A stretch of 64,000 nucleotides of DNA from Agrypnia vestita. Taxonomy: Eukaryota > Arthropoda > Insecta > Trichoptera > Phryganeidae. The position numbers and the translations under genes are program-made. Shown here piece after piece: positions 22,477 through 33,179 of this stretch (the first letter of the stretch is position 1; each line of letters starts with the position of its first letter). The notes under the pieces were generated by a model, which ran no database searches, was not told where the DNA came from, and was given only the letters and a program-made list of their open reading frames with translations. Where the stretch lies: contig JADDOH010000178.1 in NCBI GenBank assembly GCA_016648135.1, positions 248,001 to 312,000 of the forward strand. The letters are read 5' to 3'.

Positions 22477-22775
22477 TTATAGATGTCTCACAGAGACGAA
22501 ACTGTAGTTTTTATGGGAAACTTCATATATGCATTGTAATAACCTTTCCATGCGGCCTGTACAAATGTGCCATGTAATTCAAATTTATACAACTTACAAA
22601 AATTAGTAGGCGTGATATATTCTATCATGGGTGGAAATGGCGAATGTTACATTGTGTAAAGTGATCACTTAAGCCAACCATAAAATAGGTCATAAGTCCT
22701 ATGTACACCCAAAAGACTTCTATACCTACTTTTCCATAAAAAAACTACAGTTTCGTGTCTGTGAGACATCTATAA
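22477..22775. mobile_element. MITE family B, best-preserved copy
   Basis: About 40-bp terminal inverted repeats begin TTATAGATGTCTCACAGAGA (left) and TTATAGATGTCTCACAGACA (right, inward) and differ at only a few positions. Similarity continues some 17 bp further out on both sides. GTCTCACAGAGAC inside each end is itself a small palindrome. No reading frame. The centre holds AGTGATCACTTAAGCC, common to the family. Confidence 0.8.
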
Positions 22776-23039
22776 TATACATTAATTGATTAATAATGTC
22801 TATGAAATCCAGTACTGTTCTGAAAGATTTGAACAAACTCAAAATATTCTGGAACAAATTGTTTTATAGAGAGCAGGGAGCGATTTCAGGATGGTTTTCT
22901 TCTTTTTCACAAGGAAACACTTGTAAAAGTTTGAATTATTTATTGAAAACAATACAGTAACAAACACGTGGGAGATGTAATACGACTAAAATTGATTGAC
23001 GGGGATGAAACATCTGATATACCTATAGATTATGAGAGT

Positions 23040-23650
23040 GAACCTTCATACTGATACAAAGCGTTGCGTTTCGTCACGTACGCCGGTACAGATAGTTCTC
23101 CGGGTGCAGGGCGCGTGCACTTTGCAACCCCGTGGGATGATAATACCCTTATCAAATGCTGGAACATAACCGATCGCTTCGGGGGTCTCCCTGGTAGACA
23201 CAGTACATCTGGTCCGCCAAGGCAGAGAAATCTTGTTGTACTTGTTGGTACCGGTATCGTCGACGCTGTTGCTCCCATCTGATTACATCTTGAACTTCAC
23301 AAACTTCCCGGATTACTGTATTCCTCACGCTATCGTGCAGTCTTCCCAGCGATAGCACGCAAAGCTCTCATTTCACTTGTTCTTAGCATGCTCTTTTTCT
23401 TGACAGTCCACCCTCGCTTCAATACCATATGTGAGGATAGGTCGCATACAGGTCTTATAAACGCGTACCTTGCTATCTGTTCTCACATCTTTATTCCTCC
23501 ATACATCTCTCAGGCAGTCTGCCACAACTGCAGCCTTATCCACCTGAGGCCTACCTTCTTTGGGGATGTCATGACAGCTGAGAATATCACTGCCAAGGTA
23601 TCTGAACTGGGTTACTTGTTCAATGGTTTCAAAGGTATACAGAAAAATAT
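23040..23650 (-). mobile_element. RTE-like LINE, C-terminal reverse transcriptase
   Basis: On the minus strand one unbroken frame reads TIEQVTQFRYLGSDILSCHD, VDKAAVVADCLRDVWRNKDV and SKVRVYKTCMRPILTYGIEA. Frame changes then give RVRNTVIREVCEVQDVIRW and LPGRPPKRS. Same family as 12960-13543 but a different subfamily (REGRPQV insertion). No catalytic core remains. Confidence 0.85.
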
Positions 23651-23654
23651 ATCA

Positions 23655-26160
23655 TAAAAATAAAGTCAATCAAATGGGACAGGATTAAATGACACAAAAT
23701 AGAAATTATTAGTGACGGTAGATTGTTTTAACAATTATTTCATAGGTATTTTTCTACAGCAACGTATTTTTTAAATGTCAACAATCGAGAAAATCAATTT
23801 CAAGATTGTAAAGTTCACTTTACATTAAAATGTACATATTCAATCTAAATTAAGTTTGAATATTCTTTATTACTCAAGAATATTGTTTCATGTAATAAGT
23901 ATAATAATGTCATAGCTTCGAATGTTTCCCTTTATAGCTCCATACACATTTCCCATATAAATTGTCACGTCTGTGTAATTTATCTTAGTTAATAAATTTC
24001 CATTATTTTAGTTCAAACTAGCCAAATCATTAACTGACTAATATCCTTTTCCGTGTTCCAAATCCTTCTTTTCCAGCCCTCCATGTCTTTCCCTCCTTGA
24101 AGAACCCTTCAAAATGTGTTAATTTAATGTATGTTTTTCGTTTATCCTCTTCTTTTGAGCCATTTTTTCGTGACTCATTGAAACTGGTAATTCAATTTCA
24201 ATTTATATTTCTTCCTTGAAAACTGACTGTTGCAAATAAAACATGCTAGAGCAAAAGTTAACTAGAGAATTTTTCAATTATTAAATTAAGTATTTTTAAA
24301 GCACTTTTTCTTACAAATTCTCTATTAGCTATCTGCAAAATAAATACTCGTATACGCTGTATTAAAAATATCCTAGTTAAAATAATATTTTGCCCCTTTT
24401 GGCACCCTGATCCTAAAGAATGGTATTTTTCCGTTAAAATCTTGTTTATTTGTTAGTTTTTCCGCACTGCGCTATTATCCCCAATAAATATTCTTCCTCG
24501 CCCTTGTTTTAAGCAAGTCCACATAAAAAATAATTTCAGGCGACCTTTTTTAGGCAAAAAAAAAACTTTGCGGGTGGCTCACACCCCAACCGAACCGCGC
24601 CCGCAAATGTGTTTTCCCCCGTTTTAAGTTGGCAACCGCACACGATTGACATCGGTCACAGACTCGGGAGGGATTCGTTTCCCCGAATCATTCGTGTGTG
24701 CGACAGCTCGGACAAGGAAAGATTTACGAGGTTTTTGTTTTCCTCTCTAACAACTCGGGTTTTTTATCATTTCTTGGAACGGTGCACTGGCGCAAGACTG
24801 TAACTTGATGTTGATGGAGGGTGCCATACGTACCTCTCTTCCTCAGTCGATAATCTCACGATTAAGTAGGTTCTTGGGACTGCTTCTAGAGCGCGAACTG
24901 TTGCCTGCACTCTTCCGGCTATGTCTCAGAAATAGGCTGTCTATTGTGTAATAGATCGACATACCCAGTGATAACATCGATTTCTCCGGCTTATTTATAT
25001 GTTCTAGCAATATCCCTAAACTAGGAAAGCAATGTTATCATTCATGCTTCTTAAGGTTTATTCTTAAGTATGGAATTTAGAGACATTCGGATCTTTTGAA
25101 CTCACTGTCGAAAATTCAGAAGACACATAACCTCACACTGCCAGCTTATCATACCTAGATAAACTCTTGAGTTGGCGAAAGTTGGCGTGGCGGGGTACGT
25201 ATTTATACTTGTATTTGGCCGTATTTGTTCGTAAATATGGATGCGCGTTTCTTTGGTAAGTGTATGTATTGGTGAAGACTAAGGTGTTATCCAAAATGTT
25301 ATGGCATGTAAATTTTGACAAGCATTTCAAAGGTTCGCTATACAGGTCTATGGTATGCCTACATAGCATACGACATCCACATCATACATTTAAGGCTTCG
25401 AACATTGTTTTCATTCTTTGGATCTCAGAATCAAGATTTTGACTCAATATTAAGCTAATGAGGGTACTTTGGTTTTATTCGCTTACAATAAGTTTATTTA
25501 ATTTATTGTTAGAGGCATAGTGGTGTGCATCGATGATGAGTAGGATATACTTAAGCTTGTAATATTTAATAGTCACTGCAACTACGGTCAACCTCTCCTC
25601 CTTCGGTTCATTTAGAGTACTTCATTTCAATCTTGCAATCTCTCCTGACATTTCCTTAAGTGGTTACTTCAATACATTTGTTATGTTATGTTTTTCATCC
25701 AAAAATGTTAGGGGAACAGCTAACGACCCTTTTTATGGAGCCGTTGGATCGCTACTTTAAGGGATTTATGGAAGTTGGCTGGAAACACACGTGCGACAGT
25801 GCTTTTTCTCAACAATGTGTCTCACAAAATATTACATGTATCCTCAAGTATGCAGGTATGTAAAATACGTGTAGGTATTTAAATATAAAAATCTTCCATT
25901 GCTAAGAAACTAAACGGAATAAATTTGAACTATTTCACATTTTTCCAAGGGTACATTCACTTTTTTATTTTCTTGTGTATCACCTTCATACTTGAAACAA
26001 TAGGCCATCATTGGACATATTCGATTTTAATAATACCAGTCTCCAATACGGGAAACGGGAATAGAGCGAGCAATTGAACCAAAAAATATTGTAACGAGAT
26101 GCTAAAAATAATTTACGCACTGTCCGAACCCCTGGTAATATGTCACTTGTCACAACAATA
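23655..26160. other. 2.5-kb anonymous stretch
   Basis: The longest stretch without a recognised repeat up to this point. A moderately GC-rich island lies at 24565-24800. Frames at 24609-24803, 25133-25369 and 25660-25863 carry no recognisable domain. Unique non-coding sequence is the simplest reading. Confidence 0.5.
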
Positions 26161-26162
26161 TC

Positions 26163-26280
26163 GAAAAATCTAGGATGATCTACAACCTTGGGGAAACATC
26201 TAAAACATTCGAGAAACACCTAGAAAAGCCTAAAAACGAAGGTTATCTTCTCCTAAGCACTAGAATAATCTAGGAAGTTC
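26163..26280 (+). promoter_or_regulatory. 5-bp-phased GAA/TTC array upstream of a TATA box
   Basis: Twenty-four triplets keep an exact 5-bp step over 118 bp, among them GAA ATC GGA ATC CAA TTG GAA ATC AAA TTC GAA ACC GAA GCC. TATAAATA follows at 26299-26306. Same architecture as 8908-9013. Confidence 0.55.
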
Positions 26281-26575
26281 GTTTATCCAGGGTTTGGATA
26301 TAAATACGGACGCGCCGCGGCTGTTGTTGTCATTATCGTGTTTGACAGATGAATTCAGTACGAAATACGGGAAGCGACGGTCTGGGCGGCCAGTTCGAGC
26401 GAAAAATAAAGTGAATAATTGAGCGAAGTACATCATTGGCGATAAGAATCAGCGATAAATATTTCGAGTAAGAACTGCATGGAATGTTCTAATGAAAAGT
26501 TAAAAACGTGTTACCCAGCGATAATAAAGTGTTTATTAAAGAGTGACACGTTACGAATATCTATGTATAGTAGTG
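26163..26575 (+). mobile_element. LTR-like promoter repeat, second copy
   Basis: After the array and TATA box come GTTTGACAG (26339), GGGCGGCCAGTTCGAGC (26383), ATTGAGCGAAGTAC (26417) and CGTGTTACCCAGCGATAATA (26508) with GAGTGACACGTTACG (26540). The last parts recur at 48790-48975. The regular order suggests U3-R-U5, but neither TG/CA ends nor a primer site was located. Confidence 0.4.
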
Positions 26576-26704
26576 TTCATGAAAAAAGACTACAGATGTC
26601 TCTAACACAGTCCATTCAAATAAATGAAAGATTCTCAGATTAAGAACATATATAGAAATTTTAAAAATTTGATAATGTGTGAATTTTTTGCGATGTAATT
26701 GATG

Positions 26705-26820
26705 AACGCTGCGTTCTGTTTAGTGATCACTTAAGCCAGCTCGTACACGTTGTAAGCCCTGGGCCATCGTAAAAAATGACTTCCGTACTGGGCATCGTTT
26801 CTGTGAGACTTCTATAATTT
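26705..26820 (+). mobile_element. MITE family B, divergent half copy
   Basis: AGTGATCACTTAAGCCAGCT, AAGCCCTGGGCCATCGTA and TTTCTGTGAGACTTCTATAA match the family right half and, more closely, the minus strand of 41849-41987, which defines a subfamily. Confidence 0.65.
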
Positions 26821-27040
26821 ATCTTAATCTTCATTCGTAACTTTATCCATCCAACTTATTTTGAGAATTCCTCATATTTCAAACCGCATCTTTACTTATT
26901 CCGGCGATTTGCATCGGAATCAGTAAGTATTAACGCAGTGTGCCACGAACACGATTTTTTACAGTATCTTTGCAATGGTATATCGTTCTTTTATTTTAAA
27001 CAGAATCATGTATAAGATATCAGACAGAGAGAATCATATT

Positions 27041-27583
27041 ATACAGGGTTATTTGGAAAACATTAATAACTTTGCAGGACTATATTCCTGCCTTGATTAT
27101 GAGTCAAAAATGTTCAAGCTATTATGACCTTATATCCATAGTTATGGAGATATGCGACATCAAAATTTGCATCTTTTTTCAATATTTCTGACTTACTTTT
27201 TGTAAAACGTTGGACTATCATTAAAGTAACTTATATCGAATATGAAAAATTCATTTCCTTCAATACAAGTCAAATATAATAATAAAAACCTTCGCATTCC
27301 AATTGGAAAATACTCCAATTGGAATTTTTTCAGGGTTTTTATCATTTTATTTAAATTGTGTTGAAACAAATGAATTTTTCCTAGTGGACATATGTTACTG
27401 TAATGATAGTCCAACGTTTTACAAAAAATAAGTCAGAAATATTTAAAAAGAAATGAAACTTTGATGTCGCATGTCTCCATAACTATTGATATTAGGTCAT
27501 GATAGCTTAAAAATTTTCGACTCATAATCACGGCAGGAATATAGTCCTGCGAGGTTACTAATGTTTTAGAAATAACCCAGTAT
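27041..27583. mobile_element. Giant palindromic MITE (TATACAGGG family), copy 1
   Basis: ATACAGGGTTATTT...ACATTAATAAC at the left and GTTACTAATGTTTT...AATAACCCAGTAT at the right begin inverted arms of roughly 230-250 bp, so almost the whole 543-bp element can fold back. Arm landmarks: CATATCTCCATAACTAT-like, AACGTTGGACTATCATT and ATGAAAAATTCATTT. A centre inverted pair CCAATTGGAA...TTCCAATTGG lies near 27298-27330. No coding capacity; the apparent frames at 27193-27618 are arm sequence. Confidence 0.8.
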
Positions 27584-27804
27584 TTAAGATAAATATTGTA
27601 TAAGGTATCAGAAAACAATCAGTCTTGAATGCGGTAAAAACGTAGGTGTAATCTTATCCCATCCAACAATTTACTCACACATCTTAAGGGTTGTTTAAGC
27701 TGCCTTCTGCTGAATTAGTTATTTACTGCGAGCCCATACCACGCTTCGTCTTTCTCTTAGCTAACGTCACCCCCTAACGGGATGTGCTGCCACGGGGTAC
27801 AGAT

Positions 27805-27939
27805 GCCGGCAAACATGTTGAACATTTTTCGGCGAAGTGGGGGAGAGTTTGCGCATGTACCATTCCACCAACGAGACCCAAAATTTGTCTTCTGCGCATA
27901 CCCCCACCACGCCGAAAAATGTCCAAGAAGTTTGCCGGC
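27805..27939. mobile_element. Foldback element, 135 bp
   Basis: GCCGGCAAACATGTTGAACA then TTTTTCGGCG...GTGGGGG...GCGCAT pairs with ATGCGC...CCCCCAC..CGCCGAAAAA then TGTCCAAGAAGTTTGCCGGC. Arms are about 50 nt around a 34-nt centre. The overlapping frames at 27757-28072 on both strands mirror the palindrome and are not genes. Confidence 0.7.
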
Positions 27940-28194
27940 AACTGTAATTACGAAGTGCTGCGCAGTTTGCGCGCACCAGTTGGCCACATTACTGCAGACA
28001 CTTTTTCACACAACTTCCGGCACTACGGTCAGCGCTCAGTTGTTTAATGTAACGTTTTATTGTGACATCTAAGCGTTTTATTTTTATTTATTTTGTAACG
28101 AATGTACTGCATACTTTATATATTTTTTATATCCAATTGGTTTCAGTTACATTATTGTGATGTTCTCGTCCCTTGCGCTAGAAGGAGAACTTTT

Positions 28195-28385
28195 TAGGTA
28201 TCGGGAATCTAGTCAAAGTCGCTGTGATGCTTCAAGATACTTTATTGATAGTAAAAATGCTTCACGCGACAATATGAAATGATAGTTGCGTGGTAAGAGA
28301 AAGTGGCAAGATGACGTCTCTTTATTTATAACATTCGCTCTCTCTCTCATGCCGTCTGTCTCTCTCATTCATTCGGACAACACAT
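28195..28385 (-). mobile_element. LTR-like repeat E, copy 2
   Basis: Minus strand: ACAGACGGCATGAGAGAGAG, TTATAAATAAAGAG, CTTACCACGCAAC, CAATAAAGTATCTTG (poly-A signal-like). Same order as 11975-12165. Confidence 0.4.
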
Positions 28386-28475
28386 TATCACTTAATCTTT
28401 TTAAATGATTGCCTGACATATTTCTCCATTTACGTGCAATGCAAGAAATAGAGGCACCTTACAGGACGATATTTT

Positions 28476-28676
28476 ACGCTTTTAATTCTGTCTTTAAATA
28501 CATCGATATGATGGCTTGATATGATATGACGATATGACGCTTTTAATTCTGTCTTTAAATACATCGATATGATGGCTCAATCAAATGTTTTAAAGTTTCT
28601 CTGACGATATGACGCTTTTAATTCTGTCTTTAAATACATCGATATGATGGCTCAATCAAATGTTTTAAAGTTTCTC
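28476..28676. repeat. Three-unit tandem repeat (61/75 bp)
   Basis: ACGCTTTTAATTCTGTCTTT then AAATACATCGATATGATGGC starts at 28476, 28537 and 28612. The last two units also share CAATCAAATGTTTTAAAG. Confidence 0.9.
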
Positions 28677-28857
28677 ACTAAGCATTGCGGTGTGCCAATT
28701 CATTACGTCCGTTCTGCGTTTCAGGACATGGAATATTGCATGAACTCAATTTAGCAAATTTGGGCAATTATTGTGTTTTGATAGTAGTGTAGCAACTATT
28801 CATTATATATTTTTTTATTAGATATAAGTTGATTATACAGCAGTTGTAATAAAATTT

Positions 28858-28955
28858 TATGCGTACCTAGTACCTTTCTAAGAAAGCAGAAATGCTCGTG
28901 TTTAGAGAGGGAGTTCATTTAAAGTGTAATGTAATCAAAGTAATCTGCATAATTA
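28858..28955 (+). repeat. Dispersed repeat D, copy 2
   Basis: CTAAGAAAGCAGAAATGCTC then GTGTTTAGAGAGGGAGTTC matches 11826-11940. Confidence 0.7.
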
Positions 28956-28961
28956 TATGTG

Positions 28962-29123
28962 AAGACTTCATTTGCTCAAAGGCATGCAATTTTCTTAGGA
29001 CCGCGGATGTATAACAAATTACCAGAAGAGATCACAATTGCAAAACATCTAAAGTTCGTTGCATTGCTGACTGAATGGCTTTTTAATATTGGGAAAAACC
29101 AGCTAGAAGAAATCCTCAAATGA
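28962..29123 (+). mobile_element. LINE fragment, extreme C-terminus
   Basis: One open frame from 28962 reads KTSFAQRHAIFLGPRMYNKL, PEEITIAKHLKFVALLTEWL and ends at TGA 29121-29123. The motif order (F-x-x-R, GP-x-x-YN-LP, K..F...L..WL) is that of the last residues of jockey/CR1-type ORF2 proteins. A perfect 12-bp hairpin follows at 29232-29259. Confidence 0.6.
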
Positions 29124-29231
29124 ACAAAACTGTTGCAAAACAGATTGTGGAGAAATAATATATTAAAAAAGTAATATCATTATCTCTAAAATTGGTTAAA
29201 GACACCTGAGGGAGGTCCTCCGATGATCAGA

Positions 29232-29259
29232 GTAAGTGTCATTAATGAATGACACTTAC
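29232..29259. repeat. Perfect 12-bp hairpin
   Basis: GTAAGTGTCATT and AATGACACTTAC are exact inverted copies around AATG. Confidence 0.85.
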
Positions 29260-29575
29260 ATCTCTTAACATTTGTTCTTATACTATCAACCTTGCTATTA
29301 ATTTTCTTATTAACACTTTTTATTTTTCATATATGTATATACTTTTTTAGTAAGTATATACTTTGTTACTCTAATTTAGTTTAGTTCAGTTTCTTTTTCT
29401 TTTTATTCTTCGAATAACGTAATCATGAAATTAGATATTTAAATGGATTTTCAATGAATGGAATGACTAATTACCTCAGAAAAGGTATTTTTATTTACCT
29501 AAAGAGTTAGGTAACGATAAAGGCCTGCATACAAAAAATTGTATTCGTTGCTACTGTCACATCACTAACACATTG

Positions 29576-29734
29576 TGTTGGGCACATCCCTACAGAAGCC
29601 ATAGAGACATTGAGAAGGAGATAATTGTGAACCATTGTCAACTTTCAAACGACCGATTAAGGATCTAATAAAATCTATATCAAGAGTCTGTATAAATATT
29701 ATACTGTTATTATTCCATAAAAACAACCCAGACA
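29576..29734 (+). mobile_element. Short LTR-like end upstream of a primer-binding site
   Basis: Could start TGTTGGGCAC and end CAACCCAGACA (TG...CA), about 160 bp, with AATAAAA at 29668 and a TATAAATATT near 29690. The start is a guess. The downstream primer site is the firm part. Confidence 0.4.
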
Positions 29735-29739
29735 TTAAT

Positions 29740-29758
29740 TGGTGTCAGAAGTGGGATT
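29740..29758 (+). promoter_or_regulatory. tRNA-Leu primer-binding site of an LTR retrotransposon
   Basis: TGGTGTCAGAAGTGGGATT is complementary over 19 bases to a tRNA-Leu 3' end (…AATCCCACTTCTGACA plus CCA). Such sites lie directly after the 5' LTR of Ty3/gypsy-type elements. No gag or pol frame follows, so only the edge of an element remains. Confidence 0.7.
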
Positions 29759-29759
29759 A

Positions 29760-30945
29760 TTCTTAAACTCTACAAATATTAATTACAATTAATTATGTTT
29801 TGATACAAGCTGTTATAAAAGTAATTTAGCTATAAAACGCCAATTTATCAGCACTGAAACTGAAATTGAATTTAGTCTGTAGAAAATATATATGAAATAA
29901 TAATTGAATATTCAGTTTTACATAAATTGAAGTAAGCAAAGAATTAAAATAAATTATTTATATGTATGGAATCTTAATGAAAGTTTTTTTTATGTACCTT
30001 TTAAATTCATTTAAAGATTTTGTATCAACAAATCTTTTTACCACAATGAAGGCTTTTATGCGTCTACCGGTTTTGATACCGTACTGCATCTCCATCAGTA
30101 CGAACGCACGTGCATCCTACATGAACTCGGACCACAAGTATATTTTAATGGCTCCCCGAGCACATTATTTTATATAAATTAAATATTTGCACCATCGCAA
30201 TGGGCAACCGCGACGGCAATTTTCCCTGGCAATTGGCCTAATCAAAAACTACCCCTAAATCCAAGCGGATAAAGGCCCACAATGCGAGCAAATTTTCGAT
30301 CTCCTCTCGGCAGAAATTTACAATTTCGCCGGCGCGGGGAATTTTTGGCGCTAAATCAGTGATTCGGTAGAATTCGCCCCCCACCCCCGCCCTCCCGATC
30401 CGGTACACGGGTATTACGCCAAAACACCGCGGCCCGGGATTTATTCCCGTAATAAATGGAAAACACTTTTTTCCTCCAGTCTTTATCGCGACCGGAATTT
30501 ATCCAGGGGAGAATAAATTACGCGGGCTTCCAGCTCCGGTCGCCTCCAGGATTCTTCCAGGCGGCGCGTAACAGGTTACATATTTTTGTATCGACTGTTT
30601 ATTGAATCGTTCTATAAATAAATATGCCGCGTATCCAGGTTCGCGAAGCCCTTCCATTATATTCCCTTTCGCACCTTTCTTCGAGATTCGCCTATGTGGC
30701 ACTAACGTGTTTGCTTTGTCTCGAACGAGGCAAAACGATAATAATGAATATAAAGGGTAGATGCTCAAATTTTATTTATTTATTTGCTGTTGAAAATAAA
30801 TTAAAGCTTACTATTAATAGCTTAGATACAGAAAATTATTATTACGATGTTCTAAAGTCTGAATCTGAATCATATGTGTCCAAGTAATCCGGTTGTTTTG
30901 GAAAGCCCGTAGAGCACAAGAAAAGATTAGAGATAGAGTTTTCCC
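29760..30945. other. Anonymous sequence with a GC-rich island
   Basis: 30180-30560 is clearly richer in G+C than its surroundings and repeat-free, with a C-run motif at 30377-30397. The frames at 29962-30177 and 30499-30887 lack domain signals. Confidence 0.5.
30377..30397 (-). other. Potential G-quadruplex motif (minus strand)
   Basis: CCCCCCACCCCCGCCCTCCC gives four C-runs of three or more with one-base spacers, so the minus strand fits a G3+N1-7 pattern. Confidence 0.5.
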
Positions 30946-31446
30946 TATACAGGGTGTACCAGAGCTAGCAGCAGAAACTTTTCCGACAGATTATTTCTAT
31001 GTTATGAGTCTAAAATGTTCAAGCAACCATGGCCTAATATCAATATTTATGGTGATATGCTTACTTATTTTTTGCAAAAAGTTGAACTATCATTACAGTA
31101 ACTTTTATCGAATATGAAAAATTCCTTCGCTTTAATACAAGTCGAATAAAATGATAAAAACCTTGCAAAAATTGAAAAAAGTTATTTTTTACAAAGTGCT
31201 TATCATTTTATTTAAGTTGTATCGAAGCAAATGAATTTTTCATAATCGATATAAGTTACTGTAATGATAGTTCAACCTTTTGAAAAAATAAGTCAAATAT
31301 TGAAAAAGAAATACAAATTTCGATATTGCATATCTCCTTAGCTATTGATATTATTAGATCATGGTTACTTAAACATTTTAGACTCATGATATAGTCAGAA
31401 ATCTCCCGGCCAAGTTTCTGCTGCTATCTCTTGTACACCCTGTATA
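30946..31446. mobile_element. Giant palindromic MITE (TATACAGGG family), copy 2, intact ends
   Basis: Starts TATACAGGGTGTACCAGAGC and ends as its inverse ...CTTGTACACCCTGTATA. The inverted arms run about 245 bp (TAGCAGCAGAAACTT, ATGAGTCTAAAATGTT, TCAAGCAACCATGG and others are mirrored), so the 501-bp element is nearly one hairpin. A TA target duplication would fit the ends. No reading frame. Confidence 0.85.
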
Positions 31447-31449
31447 AAA

Positions 31450-31985
31450 CGCAATGGCATCGCACGTCGAGTGAGTCGTATGTTGTATATTTATATCCGC
31501 GTAAGTCATAAAGACGGGTGAAAAAATAGTAAACTGCGAATCCGTGTGATGCCATTGCCACGTTGGATTTTAACGTATTTAAATACAAAATTAATTTTTG
31601 ACTTGTTACTTATAATTTAAAAAACAAAATAAGAAAGAAAGGAGATTGTTTCTTGAATCTCCTAAGAAGGTTATCTATACTCAAATTCTCTATAAGGCTT
31701 CGCAGTCTGCGATCTATATAAGATGCAGCAGAAAATGCTCTTTCGGGGTTTGTAGAAGGAATAGTTTTCATGCATTAATATTATTTTTCAAGAAAGAGAC
31801 GTTAAATTGCAATTCAACGGATGTACATTTGCCCATTATCCCTAATAAGAAACAGCATAAAAATCATATATAAATTCAGCAAACTCTTTATTTATTTATA
31901 ATAACAACTTATTTAATACAAATATATTGTTATACCTGCTGACACAGACAAAAATAATGAATCAACCGACCAATGACGCATTGAA
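31450..31985. other. Anonymous sequence
   Basis: No recognised feature. The frame at 31646-31873 has no family motif. Confidence 0.45.
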
Positions 31986-31989
31986 TCGA

Positions 31990-32039
31990 GCCGCGCTTTA
32001 TTTCACTCACGCCTGTGTGCGAGTGAAAGAGAGCGCGGC
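31990..32039. repeat. 50-nt compound hairpin
   Basis: GCCGCGCT and AGCGCGGC pair on the outside. TTTCACTC with CGC and GCG with AGTGAAA pair on the inside, with a 3-nt internal loop and a bulged A. Confidence 0.8.
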
Positions 32040-32107
32040 CGGACCGGCACATAGCGTGCCAGCATATTTGGTAATTCTTGGACCTACGGGCCGCTATTCT
32101 CATTGAA

Positions 32108-32210
32108 AATTATTTATTGTATCGATCCCGAAAATCCTGGGATTCAGGTTTTTCGATCATGGGATTGCGGGATCAGAAAAACGTTTGGGATCCCGGGATC
32201 ATAATCCCTA
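32108..32210. mobile_element. Right terminus of a hAT-like element (candidate)
   Basis: The minus strand starting at 32210 reads TAGGGATTATGATCCCGGGA, followed by repeated GATCCC/GGGATC words. This resembles hAT ends with subterminal repeats, compare 1959-4129. The partner end was not found. Confidence 0.4.
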
Positions 32211-32219
32211 CGTTAAGAC

Positions 32220-32925
32220 AATACAAGTAAATTGCAGCATAAGGCGGATAACTTAATAGTAAAGTATTTGGCCAATAAGGAAAAACAAAAATCAAGAAAG
32301 TTATGTCTACGGAAAGATCTCATTTGAGATGAATCCAACGATACTGGCATAAAAGTTTTCTTTTAAATTATGATGAGCTGTATCGTGACTGGCCTTTTTG
32401 TATTTTTTTATACGACTTGGCAAACAAACTTTCAAGTAAATCCATAAATATTACAAAGACATTGGCCTTTTACCCTTAAGATCGAGTTTTCGACTTTCGT
32501 TTGCGAAGTGAGGCAATTTATTTATAGATAAGTGTGACACAAAAATAATGTTCATTATTTAAATACAAGTTTTTATCGTCTGTCATACGACATCGTTTGA
32601 AGATTGCTTTTACTAAAGGGTAATTGAATTTTAAAATTTTAATCATGGATGTATCACAACACAAAGAAAAATGACCGTTACAAACTGAAAGATATTTCCA
32701 AACTAAAATGGTTTAAATCACAAAAGTAGGTAAGTATTTAATACAATTATCTTTGATAAAATAGTATCAGATATATTTTAATAAAAAAATTACCACTTTT
32801 TAGTGAATAATCTACATACTTTGTGGGCAATCGTATAATACAAGGTAAATTGAAAGTGTGAAAATTAACAAAATCAACAAATATAAAAGGGATTTGAATA
32901 ATTTATCCCAATTACAATAATTTCA
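32220..32925. other. AT-rich sequence
   Basis: Nothing recognised. Confidence 0.45.
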
Positions 32926-32928
32926 TTG

Positions 32929-32978
32929 TCTGTCTGTTCGTCCATCCGTCCGTCTGTCTGTCTATCTGTCTGTCTGTC
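32929..32978. repeat. (CTGT)n microsatellite
   Basis: TCTGTCTGTCTG-type runs with CATC/CGTC interruptions. Confidence 0.9.
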
Positions 32979-32993
32979 ACCATAATTTTGTGG

Positions 32994-33041
32994 AAACATT
33001 ACGTTTTTATATAACATAAACATTACGTTTTTATATAACAT
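32994..33041. repeat. 24-bp unit tandem repeat, two copies
   Basis: AAACATTACGTTTTTATATA + ACAT is repeated at a 24-bp period (ACG at 33001 and 33025). Confidence 0.9.
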
Positions 33042-33179
33042 AAACATGTTATATATAAAATGGAATCCGCACGTGGCGTGAGTGATGCCACAGGGTATGT
33101 ACTTGCAGCGAGCCGGCCGGCCGGGCACTCTGCTCGCAGCCGCGATTCCGTATACACACACGGTGTTGGTAATTATTTA

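Noticed and set aside
27757..28072. Overlapping open frames on both strands
   Set aside because: Mirror images caused by the foldback element at 27805-27939.
28476..28676. CRISPR-like array
   Set aside because: Units are contiguous 61-75-bp tandem copies without unique spacers, and the window is eukaryotic.
32929..33041. Short regularly spaced repeats
   Set aside because: Simple CTGT microsatellite followed by a 24-bp tandem repeat.
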